The translations under genes were made by a program, and so were the position numbers. Source: Limnoperna fortunei (taxonomy: Eukaryota; Mollusca; Bivalvia; Mytilida; Modiolidae). From it: DNA of 64,000 nt. Below, piece by piece: positions 50,094 through 62,268 of this stretch (the first letter of the stretch is position 1; every line of letters begins with the position of its first letter). The stretch spans positions 65,368,074 to 65,432,073 of the forward strand of contig OX104113.1 in the NCBI GenBank assembly GCA_944474755.1, written 5' to 3'. The notes beneath the pieces are model-generated. The model did no database searches and had not been told where the DNA came from. It saw only the letters and a program-made list of their open reading frames with translations.

Positions 50094-51579
50094 CGGAATA
50101 GAACACATTTTGAATATTTTCCGCCAATGCAAACTGTGTCAACCTGACTATTTTAGGTCAAGGCCCTTAATTTTCATTGGTTGTTTAAAAAGGGGTTCCA
50201 ATTAGGGGTTATGGGAAGGATAGTAACACTGACCAAAGCGGGATAACTCTTAACAAAAGTTAATGAAATATTCTGTATTCTGAAATGGGAGGGGCTCGGA
50301 AAGTATGTCCGAAAATGGAAGAGTGAAATCTGTATAAATGGAACTATGCTTAATGTTCATTACAAAATATGACTTAATAAATAGATTAATAAATTGTTGG
50401 CATCTATTTGACTTAGTTACTTATTGTTGACGCTATATCTACATGTAGTGAAATAGTGTACTATACTAAATGTTACACCCCGCTGCGCTAGGTGTTTTGC
50501 TTGCATTTTTTTTTATTATTCCATATTGTACCTTTGTAGTGTTATCCAATTTAAAACATTTCTACACAATAACACGTCCATATTTTATATTATGCCTTTG
50601 TTGTTGACATGTTCCAAATCGTCCTTGGCATTTGCTACGGGAATTTTAATAGGAAGTCAGCCATTTGAATTCTACAGGGACCTCGCGTTGTTTTCAAAAA
50701 AGATCGTCTGCTTTCGTAACGATCAGTGGTATTCAGACAAAACGCAAGGATTTTACCGTCTTAACTGCAGACGATATTACCCGAAGGATTTCGAACAGAC
50801 GACAATGGACTCTTCCAAACATACACTTCCGTTGTAATTTAGTTCAAACTTTACTACAGAAAATTGCTATATCACATTGAAAATACGCCACATTTCAAAA
50901 CGCTAAATAACTGTGGAAAATAAAGTGATCAATTCAATTTACACAGTTATTATTCTACAAAATGAGCGTAAGCTGGGCCATACGCGGTTAAGTAGTTTTC
51001 ATTTGTCATGCAAAAACAATAACGAAAATACATCAACATATAGTATAAGGTCCTCACAAAATTAAGGAACAAAGTAAAACAAGGAATTATGTGTAAAGTT
51101 AGAAAAACATATTTGTCTGTGCTCGCATTTTGGCAATGCCTACTCCATATTATCATTAAAGGTCATTTTAGCATTTTAATAACTATATCTGCATTTTTTC
51201 GTTTATTTTATAAGATAAGTTGGACAAAAATAAAAGCAAGAGATTAAAGAACTGAATATATCTATATCTAAAATCTATAGTAATCGTAATTGATAAGGAT
51301 TAGCAGAATTGCCTACCGAAGTATATATAGATATATAGTTTAACCTTCCAATGAAGAACACGACTGAATTTAAACGATAATTTTTACAGCTTTATATTAG
51401 TTTTGCATTAATATACATTGTAATGGAATAGACATGTTATTATATTTTAAAAATAAATAATAATATTGAAATCGCTACAAAATGCGCTATTATGACTTCA
51501 TATAATCGTGGTTGGCAGCACAGTGCCGTCATAGGCTCGTCTTGGAAACATTTCCTGACCAGTTAAGCGATCTGCTATA

Positions 51580-53709
51580 ATGGGAGCCAAATTTGTGAAG
51601 TTAGACTGCACGGGATGCTTTCCTTGCAGAAAAAAAAGGAAAGTGAGACGTAAGAAATTTGAAGAGTGTGCAGAGCATGAATCTCGGACATCTTCACAAA
51701 TCTTGCGAGATTTAGAAGAGATGGGGTTTTTCGATGCTAAATCAAAAGCGGGCGGTATAAAGTTTGTCACAGAACCAGATAAAACTATGAATAGAAAAGT
51801 ACCAAGGCGACTCCCAAAACTGAATTCGTCGAAACCAACAGATGAAAATTTATCGAAGCCTGCTGATTCAACAGGTAGACAATCATTACAAAGATTATTG
51901 ATATGAACTCATCCTTCCAAGTAAAGGGTTCCGAGTCGGCGTTCGCTTCTTCTTGACGGACTCGTATATATTATATACGACTTGGAAGGATGATATTAGT
52001 TTAAAATTAAGCAAATTTCTTCGTATTTTCATACGCTGAAAGAACATATTTTTAACAGGAATCTAAATTATGTACATGTAAGTCCTTCCAACACTTCCAT
52101 GCTTACTTGTCCACTATTTGATGTTTTAAAATTAATATACGCTAATACCTGTGCAATTCTAAACAAGCATTTTTACAACATAGACATCTTTTATCTGACC
52201 TCGACAACGACCATGTTGTAAAATTGTTGAAGATTTTATTATAATAATAGAAGGTTTCATCTTACTTCTTACGAGAGGAATTTGTGTTAATGGTAGTCGT
52301 ATTGTTTTAAAAATCTTCTGGCCGTATGTATATATATTTGTTTTTCTTATATCATTTTTTTTTCTTTATAAAATATTGTATAAAATTATAAATACAGGCT
52401 TAAGTTTAGCATCCATTTATTCACTATCCGTGACGACTCTACAGTTAAATGTTTCTTTTAAACAAAAAAAAACTAATTCTTCTTATTTTACTGATAGAAT
52501 GTTATATTAGAAATTTTTTAACGAAGAGTTGAGTAATCATATGAGCGCAGCAATAACGTTTATGAAAAAACAACAATTAATGAATATCAGTTGTAAATTC
52601 GTATATTTTATTGGTTTACAACCGATCAGCTGACATCAAGAAAAACTAGGTATAAAGGCAAACACTTACAGCTTTGAGTCAATATTATTAGAAAATCGGA
52701 CCAGTCAATATCGGAAGTTGAAAACTGATCCTCAGTTCAATAAACACACAGAACATGAAACAGATGGCAATACCACGAAATTCGAACAGCCAACTGTCAT
52801 TGGGCAGACCGAATTTATTGGTTTGCCATCTGCATAATTCAATTTGCACCTTTTTCCTTCTAATGGCGCAAAGCAATTTCTAGCATTACACAAGATCATG
52901 ACAAGCAGTCATTCTTTAGTATCATTTTTGATTACAAAGATATCCGCCGTGATGTTTTCAAAGGAGTTTAACCTCAAATACTCACTTTGAGTGTCACTTG
53001 TAACGATATATTTTGTTTCAGGCGAAGGTTTAGTCTACGACAAAGTCGAGAAAGACTTGATGACTGAGATACGACGTATTGGTGCACTTGCCGATAAAGG
53101 TATAAATTATACAATTAAGTCAGCTCAGCTAATGTGATATCATGTTCCATAAAGCATAACTGTTATTATTTTGCATCTGAGCTTATATTTTCTTCAACTT
53201 TTTGCAAACAGTGTATTTAAAAATCCAAGGGTAATATAATTTTGATGCCACGCATTTATTTTGAATAAGATTTTGCTGGAAAATACAAATACATACTTGA
53301 ATTCGTTTGCCTTTCAATGTGTTCTTTACTTACAATAAATGCCGTATTTAGAATTGAATTGGAATAAAACACAAGTGAACATTCTTATTTTCATTGTTAT
53401 TTTAAATATGTTGTAGGCAAAATGGCCAGATTACATAAAATCCGACGCCGAGAGACTATTGAAAGAAAAGAAGCAAAATTCAATGACAGAATTGTAATTA
53501 CAAAGCAAAAACTACATCGGGATGATGAAAGATTGAGAAATCGCACACAAGCCGCTAAAACTTCATCCAATAACAGAAAAGTTATTAAAAAGAATGATCT
53601 GGAGGATGATTTGATCAAGAAAATCCACGAAAACCAGTTTGTTGTCGGACAGAAATTAGATGCTGGTGTAGAAAAAGAAATCGGATGCCTTCCTGAAGTT
53701 TCTAATTAA
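51580..53709 (+). CDS. Array gene copy D: 221-aa basic protein
   Basis: Exons 51580-51874, 53022-53099 and 53417-53709. The predicted protein is identical to copy C, including Asp96. The proximal CRE is mutated as in C, and the 5.66-kb element ends 428 bases upstream. No disabling change is visible. Confidence 0.8.
51909..51993. repeat. Nested hairpin in intron 1, copy D
   Basis: Perfect 14-bp outer arms, as in units A and C. Confidence 0.75.
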
Positions 53710-55252
53710 TTTGTTTTGTTTTATTTAATTGTTTTTAGTTGTTTTATTGTGTTTGTTATTTTCTTGTTTATTTAAAGTTGTTAATGATGAATGCTATATT
53801 TCAATAGTCGAGCTATATCCTTTAATTAAAATAACTAAATTTTATATAATATCTTACGCTGTGAATGCTGCGTTCAAACGCACAATACCTCCACAGATAT
53901 CTATAAAGTGTATAAGATTTTATAGAAATTTATCATTCTAGTCGGTGGTATTGACTGCCATTCGTAATTAATTTGTATAGCAAACAAAAATATGCATTGT
54001 TGGGCAAATGAAACATTATTTTAAAAAAAACCTCATTATATCATTTACATACCTTTCAATCAAAATATGGACGGTCTTTGCTCTTTCACGTAGTCTTTAA
54101 AAAGTATTATCACTTAAAGCTCCAAACTGTTATAATCTTCGTCCGGGCCCAGGAGGGCGGCGATATATTTATTCACTTTCGTTGCTAAAGATGGATAAAG
54201 GAGAAAATATTTTGAAGTATACTTAGTTAGTACTGGGACTAGTATAACTAACTTTATTTGATTTATAGGTTCCTGGTTAGTATTAAATGAACAGAATTTT
54301 CCGAAAAGAATGCCAATCATTCAAGCTGAGTGAATAATTAAGACAATATATCTCATTGGACTGCAAAAATGCTTGTGTGATATCCAATTTTTATACAATG
54401 ATAAACATTTCTGGTAATCTATTTACGGAAGTAAATAATAAAGCGAGACCATTTTTGTCCTGGTACTTTGTCTTCGGTGATAACGCTATCGATGACCGTA
54501 GCTTTGAAAGATTTCGTACCATAACCATTTCGTTCCAACCAATTCATACCATAAATAACACTTCGTACCCTAACCATTTTGTACCTTAGCCGTTTCGTAC
54601 CATTTGGGGAAGTGTATTATGACGACTCGATTTATTTTCTCGCCATCTCATCTAAGCGAATGTTTATTAGATAGTCCTTACAAACAGTATGTTTTTATTT
54701 CGATCTAAAATCCCAGATTATCTGTCTCTTATAGCTGCCATATTGTCCAGATGATTTGTATTTTGCAATTTTGCACTGATTGTTTTTGTTTGTTTGGATT
54801 GTTTTTAACTCCACTTTCAGCGAGTTTTCAACATATTCTGGCCTTCAGGTTTTTTATTATTTTTTTTTTAAAGGGGGGGGAGGGGTGAAGGAGGAACCCG
54901 CAGTACACGGGAAAAAATCGCGGACCTTCGGTTGGAAAATTTTTGCCTTGAAGCATATGCAAAAAGAAAAAACACATATTTAAGGTTCGGATAGTTTTAT
55001 TGTTTTCTTTGACTAATTACAACATTATATATTATAATTGCACAGAACATAAAATAACTTGAAAAGGATTGCCAGTTTTCCTATCGAAGGTCGGGGTTTT
55101 CTACTCCGCCTTCCTTCCCTAATAAAAACTGCACGACATGAATGGCATGATATAACTGCAAAATTGCGTTAAACAACATTTAAACAAACAAATATAAAAT
55201 AACCTCTGTAACATTGATATAAAATGTTTTAAATGTGTCCGTAAAATTATTA
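53710..55252. other. 3' flank of gene copy D with minisatellite and SINE pair
   Basis: Minisatellite about 54514-54608, minus SINE fragment about 54781-54949, plus SINE fragment about 55064-55194. No gene was recognised. Confidence 0.6.
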
Positions 55253-56373
55253 TCATACAGAAATGTTATCATGACTGATTGCTGCAACCCTGCGTCGCAT
55301 ACTGCCAGTAAGGCGTCTCATTTGTTGAATCGTTATCTGTCGCAATTCACTGTGTAATTGAGCTTCTAAATGTTGCAAGTTCTGTCGCGATGGAGGAGGT
55401 TCCAGAGCTTGTGATCGCCTACCCAAATGGATCCCATAGATGCTCTATTGGGTTTAGATCTGGACTTCTTTCAGGCCACGGAAGAGTGGTTACAGCTTCG
55501 TTCTCCAGATATGCCTTTACTGCCCTGGAACGATGAGGTCTAGCTTTGTCATCCATGAAAACAGGTCTTTACTCTAACGGGTGGTTTTCAAAGTGAGGCA
55601 CAACTACAGGTGTAAGTACGTCCCGGGTGTACTTTTGCCATTAAGGTTGCCAATGATTGTTACCAGATACAGTTTGCAATCATGTGAGATACACCATTAC
55701 TGAGCCCCCAACAAAAGGCACTGTTGGAACAATGTTTCTTGGCGTGTAAGCTGTGTTTTGATGCCTCCAAACACGGGTTCGCCCATCAGTGACATTGAGT
55801 AAAAATTGTCTCTCATCTTACCAGTGTATTCTTCGCCAGGTTCTTAGGTTCCAATTTTGAATAATTCTGTACCAGTCCAACATGTACCTGCGATTGCGAT
55901 CATCAAGCATTGCACGTTTAATGACTCTTCTTGACCGCAATCCTGCAGACTTAAGGCGATTTTAAACTGTTCTGGCTGACAGATTACGACCGGTAACCAT
56001 TGTTGCTTGAGACAGGTGCTAGCTGCAAATGGATTTTGCCTAACCAAGGCTATCAACCTATCAAGGCTCCTATCTTCACGTTGGGTTGTCACATATAGTC
56101 AACCAGATCGAGAACGGTCTTTAACATCTTGCGTTGCAGCAATTTTTTCTGTCCAAACGACTAATGACTGTATAATGATAGCCAAGCTGATGTCTTATTT
56201 CCTTGCAAGACATACCAATGGTATGCCATCTCTGACAGACTGTGCATCTGATATCCGCCTCTATGCATGCTTACTTTAAACGATTGGGCATTTAGAAATT
56301 CGAGATTTAAATACCGATATGTTGCACGAAAAAAATATTGCACTTTGGACGTGATGAAGGAGGCAAGCTTCAC
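55253..56373 (-). pseudogene. Decayed Tc1-like transposase, copy D
   Basis: Same broken relic as in units B and C, with the extra A near 55424. Confidence 0.85.
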
Positions 56374-58544
56374 ATGGACGCGCTTGACTAAAATTTCGCA
56401 CCTGAACGCTCACATCCTTTTAATTATACATTGAAGAATCAATACTGACCAAAATCATCAAAATTAAACTTTATTTACAATAAACTTTGGGGGTGCTTAA
56501 CCTTTTTAAGGTGTATATAAACTTAATTTTTGAAACACCTCCGTGGTACCTCCATGCTTAATCCGTTCCGCAAATTACTAATAGCCAAGTATTTCCCCAA
56601 TTCTTATCAACACTTCCGCAGTCCAAACAAAGGCATTAGGTTGTCAGTGTAGTGACATTAAAAACTCCCACAAGTCAAGACTATTACGTATCATTAGTTA
56701 TCGAAAACACCTTACGTTTATTTCTTATACACTATTAGCGCTGTGTTCAATCGTGTATGGTACAATATAAAAGTACAGGGATCGATATAAACTTGACTCC
56801 ATCATACAGCTGAAAAATTGATGAAAGTGGCATTAAACACCATTCATACAAGCAAACAAACAGTCAAACAATTATTTTGAAAGTTATACCCAGGGCGCGA
56901 AACAATGACTTAAAAGGCATTGATGTGATCTTGGTAAAGGGGGGGGGTGAAATTTCGAAGTTAAATATCCCGGGCACAAAGCAGTCACTAAAAAGGCAAT
57001 GATGTGACCTTGGGGGTCAAATTTCAAATTAAATGTCAACACCCATGGCATGCGACACATCGATTAGTTATAATCTACACACATGCCAAATATCACAAAG
57101 CTTACCTAAAAGGATAAAAAGTTATATCCTAGACACGATTTGATATGGATGCCCGGACGGACGGACAACAATATGTCGACCTTCTTTTGTTTCTTTTACC
57201 AAAAATCCAATATAACCCTCTTAAAAATGAAAAGTGGAATGTAACACTGGGTAAAGCTATCTTGCATATCCTAAACGTGTATTAGTATGGGATTTGCAGT
57301 GTCCAATAAATTTGGCTGAAAATATCAGCCTTAAAAGAGGAAAAGAAAAAGAAGATGAAGTAATTTACCAGACAAAAACAATATGTCTCCGTTCCCATTT
57401 ATCTTCGTTTGGTATAAATAATAAAATAAGAATTGCATACAAATACAAAGTATAGTTTGAAAGCTTTTCTGCATATGTTATTGTGTGTCGCGATTTGTTC
57501 ATTGTATATTTTATGCACTGTAATCAAAATTAATTTTCCCCATCCTCCTCTTCATGCTTCATATTAACAAGAAAATCAAAAATTTACATATATTATTACG
57601 TTACGAACTCTTAAAGTGAATACTTATTCAATCGGTAAGCAGAATTTCATAGCTTATACAAAGTCATATTTCTTGTTTTAGTCGTATCATTGAACTGATT
57701 TATATCGTATCGTACTTTCTCTGACTGCAATGAAAATCAAATTAATATTGTTAATGCATTATCTTAAAGATACATTTTTGGCACCAAACGAAAGCTAAAG
57801 GAATATCCTTTATATTTAAACGGCCGATTTGAAATAAAATTATAGCGAGCACAGCTCGCGTGCGCGAAGAGCGGTGAGCTCTACGGCAATTACGTGTCAC
57901 GTGATCAAAATGAAATCACGTGATCAAAATCTGCTTAATGCTGATATTGATTTTTTTTCGTCCGGAAGTTGATATCGTCAAAAAACTGGAACAAAGTGAA
58001 TGAAGAAGGGCAAACATTAATTTTAAAGAAAGACTTAAAAATAAAGTTGAGATCGATAAAAAGTAAATGTTATATTTAAAGATAACAACAAAAATTTCAT
58101 ACTATTTTTTTGGAATCTCTAAATCGATCTTTAAAAACTACACTCAAAGACATTTCATGTGACGTCACCATTACAAAGAAAGACGTCACGTGACCACTGG
58201 AATTTAGAGGCACTGTCATAGGGTAGCGACAAGTATTAAATGTGGTGTTAACTTTATAAATTAAAAATTTAGAATTTGATGGAAATTAAAATAATATTGT
58301 GTTTCAAACAAAAATTTAGTTGCAAGCTGTTTGCCTTCTTGATTTATTTAAAAAAAAATAAAGTAGCGTGATAATACTACCCCCTTACACTACACAACGA
58401 GGAATTTTCATACATTTCAACATTTGTATTTCATTATCTACCAAATATATAGTATTTGTCTCTATATATGCATCGACTACGGCTCATGCGCTTACTGATT
58501 TTCGCTTGGTACAGAATATCTATAAAAAGTAAATTGACATTACA

Positions 58545-59136
58545 AGTCAACTTTACCGTGTCCATACGACGGGTTTTTGCTTGACAAAATTTGAAAACTG
58601 CTACCGCGTTTGGTCGAGTTTATGGTCCTTTTGTATATCTCATATTACAGTATTTGAAGGTAACAATTATTTTCCACAGTTAATCGGCTTTTTGAAATGC
58701 GTCCGTTTTTTCATTTCGCCAGATCGATTTTCCATACTAAATTTTGACCTTGTTTTGAACGGAACTGTACGTTAGGAAAATTCCATTGTTGTCTATTCGA
58801 AATCCTTCGGGTGTTGTCGTCTGCAGTTGAGGCGGGAAAAGTCTCGCGGTTTGTCCGAATACCATTGTACGTTACGAAAACAGACGAACGTTTGTAAACA
58901 ACATTAGACCCCTTAAGATACAAAAATGGCTGAGTTCCTATGGAAAATCGATCTAGCAAAATGAAAAAAAGGCCGCATTTCAAAAAGCCGATTAACTGTG
59001 GAAAATAATTGTTACCTTCAAATACTGTAATATGAGATATACAAAAGGACTGTCACCATAAACTCGACCAAACGCGGTAGCAGTTTTCAAATTTTGTCAA
59101 GCAAAAACCCGTCGTATGGACACGGTAAAGTTGACT
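58545..59136. repeat. Large palindrome, unit E
   Basis: Third copy of the palindrome described for unit C. Confidence 0.87.
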
Positions 59137-59523
59137 ATAATTAACTTAAATTTGTCTCAACATTTTCGCGATAGTTAGCCAAATAAGAAAATTTTTGAGC
59201 CATACAATTTTTTAAAAACTACACTATAACATGTATTTACTTTGTTCAACTCTAAATATACATAATCATCACCAGTTATACTACAACTGCGGAACCGTAC
59301 TGTATTCGTACCAATTTTTTTTTATGTAGTGGACCAAATTATAACAAGCTACGGTTCCGCAGGTACAACATCACATTACACAGCGACAGGTCCCGTTTTC
59401 AATTTGTAAATTTAAATTTAATAAAATGCAATATAGCTGACCAAACTGTATATGCGTTATTTAATACGAACAATACAACAAACTGTAAAGTAGATCAACA
59501 TGAAAAAAAGTAAACTTACTGTA

Positions 59524-61899
59524 GGTTCAAAGTCAGTTAAAGTGCGCCATTTGCACAGGAAAAACGGCTGAAGATTTTCGGCTTTGAAAACAAGACAAAT
59601 GTATTTATTTTGTAAGAACTATATTTGAACAATTAGAAAACAAAAAAGGTAGCTCTTGAATAACAAATTCACATCAAGAAAAACATGAATATACATGTGG
59701 TGGTATTTTGGATGGTGAATTACGTTACTTCTGTATACTGTAACTATATCAAACATATTTTATCGTAAAAAGAACCACAATTGCATATAAAACACATTTA
59801 TATGATGGATATATGATTGATTTACCAAATAAAACATTTAAGAAACCCTACATTAACCAACTCTAAAAGATATCCGTCAACTCCTTGATAGTTGAACAAT
59901 AAAAAGGAAAATAGACGCTTTAAAGAAAAAGTGTCTATTTTTCAATGTTGATACTCTTTTATTTTCAAAGTCTAAAGACCATTTAAATAAATCTGTTCAT
60001 TTGTTGACCATTTAAGATAATACTTTACAAATTTAAAAGACTTAAAATTTTACCAAACAGATATTTATTACACTTTACAGTAGTAGTACTATGTGTAACG
60101 TAATTCACAGAAGTCCATAAAATATATACCATCTTGTTATCTTATGTTTAAATTGGAACCATTATAGAAAAAAAGCTTTTGGGTTATGATTATTTTTTTT
60201 GGTACAATGATTTGCAATATCTTTGCAACGATATTAACACATAAAACATAAAATCTTTTAAAATGTCACATTTAATTCCCAATGCGAAGAAATATAAAAA
60301 AAATCCCCAGTTACACAAATGAAATTGTGCTGTTCACAACGGTTTGATTAAAGATAAACAATGGGCTATGATCATTTCACACCATTAAATGTTTTGGAAC
60401 AAATGATTGTGTTTCAGTACTGTTGTAGTGCTAATTGTCTTTTTACACAATAGTGAATTACGTTACACAAGAAAGTAAGAGTGATAGATCTTTACTACAT
60501 GATTTTCAAAACTATTTATTATCATGGTGTTGTATTATAATTTATACTTATTTTTTGCAAATGCTTTCAATTATAGCAAGATAAAATTTAAAATGAAAGT
60601 GCCATTTTAAAACAAAATGATATATCCAAATGGTGTTTGGTAGTATCGATAAGGAAATGTCAAAGTTTCCAAATGCCTAACTCCTTTTAAATTGTATGCC
60701 TATCTTCGGTTAGTGTTTAAACATTTTTTCACATCATTTTATCAACTTTTACCATTTTTTGGAAACAAACTATAACATAAATGTGCATGTGATTTACGTT
60801 ACAAAACGTAAATTACGTTACACTAAACTTTGTGCCCTCACGTGACGTAAATACAATTGGAATCAATATTCCATATTCACAGTTCTGCAGTATATTATAT
60901 ATTGTGTCGTTTAATAATAATTTTCGCTGACAATTAATGCTATATAATATGTGTTCTTGTTAAATAAATGTGTACTTACTAGTGATGGTAATGTTTACAC
61001 AAGAAAATGTTTTAAATGTCTCCCGCTTGGCAACTTAGTTTTCAATAAACGCCCTTATTTTAGACGGTGTAAAAAAATAATGTTTCCAGGTAATTTGTTC
61101 CTAGGAAATAAGTTTTAAAGCATGTTTAATGAATATACCATAACGTAATTCACCGCAACGTAATTTACGGACATAAGCATTTGCAAATATATGAGAAATG
61201 TTTTAACAGCTAAAAACAATGTTTATATGGCAATTATGGTTAACATCAGTGTGTTTATTACTCACAGTGTTTGACGCTTATAGCATATACTTATTATGAG
61301 GAAGGTACCGTAACGTAATTCACAATTAAATGCAAAAAATTAAAAATTGAAATCAAAGACTAGTTTTTAGGCCAAAATTATTCATACACCTTTTAATCAT
61401 GATTTATAAATATTTTGAAGCATTTTTGTACATATTCGTTCACGAATCATTACTGTATTAATAAAAAATGTTTGCAATACGACTATCATGAAATTGTAAC
61501 GTAATTCACAGCATTTTATGGGACACAAATAATGTGTTGGTTTTTTTTATTTCCAAATATACTGACATAAAAACAGAGTGTTTTTATACAATTTCAGACA
61601 ATTCTCTATCATAGAAAACATATTTCACTTATTTATTTCGCTATAAATTTTCTTTCTTTGTTAATAAATTTAGTACTCCAAATTTGTGACATAATGGTTT
61701 TTACTATGTAGGCTTCAAAATTAGTCAGTGTTGATCAATAAATGAGTCAAACAGAACATTATTGTTATTTTTTTCAACACGTAATTACCTACGAGTTAAA
61801 TTAAAGTCAAATTCCCATAACAATTATACTGTGGGTCATCAAAAAACGTCTGTGACCACAATATTTGTAATTGGCGCACTTTAACTGACTTTGAATGTC
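59524..61899. mobile_element. 2.38-kb TIR element, unit E only, with repeated GTGAATTACGTTAC
   Basis: Units C and D read cttactgtagtataatattcc without a break; in E this is split by 2376 bases. The ends are inverted copies of TTCAAAGTCAGTTAAAGTGC (continuing GCCA), just inside GG... and ...TGTC. The flanking duplication is TA or TAG (ambiguous). The interior is AT-rich with no transposase. The 14-mer GTGAATTACGTTAC occurs exactly at 59715(+), 60095(-), 60453(+), 61310(-) and 61496(-), and with one or two mismatches at 60789(+), 60808(+), 61140(-) and 61155(-). A recent non-autonomous DNA transposon of unassigned family. Confidence 0.85.
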
Positions 61900-62268
61900 T
61901 AGTATAATATTCCCTAATGACACAATATTTCCGGCAACATAAAACCATGAAACATCGAACTGTAACTGGAACTGATCCACGAAAACAAAAGAATCTCCAC
62001 AAAATGTTATTGCTCCATAGAACACTTCCTTATCACATGTTTTTTTTAATCACATTATAAACTTCTTCAAACAAAACTCTAAAACATCTGAGTATGAGGC
62101 ACAAATGGCACATTATTCCACCAACATAGGAAGTAACGGAACGGATCCATAAAATCAAACTAATCCTTACCAATATGTTATTTCCCCGTAGAACACATTC
62201 TAATCACATAATTATTTATCGAATTATGCAGCTGTTTGTTAACTGACAAATTTCTAAAATATCGGAAT

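Larger units (their letters stand above)
45491..51151. mobile_element. 5.66-kb composite insertion in unit D
   Basis: Same element at the same position as in unit C, including the palindrome (46192-46783), nested foldback element and right-end inverted partner (50598-51011). The identical position means it spread by tandem duplication, not by new insertion. Confidence 0.87.
44442..56794. repeat. Tandem array unit D (12.35 kb)
   Basis: Almost exact repeat of unit C in content, order and junctions. The length difference (12353 against 12350) comes from homopolymer and TA-repeat changes (for example the TA run at 48120 against 35772). Confidence 0.95.
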
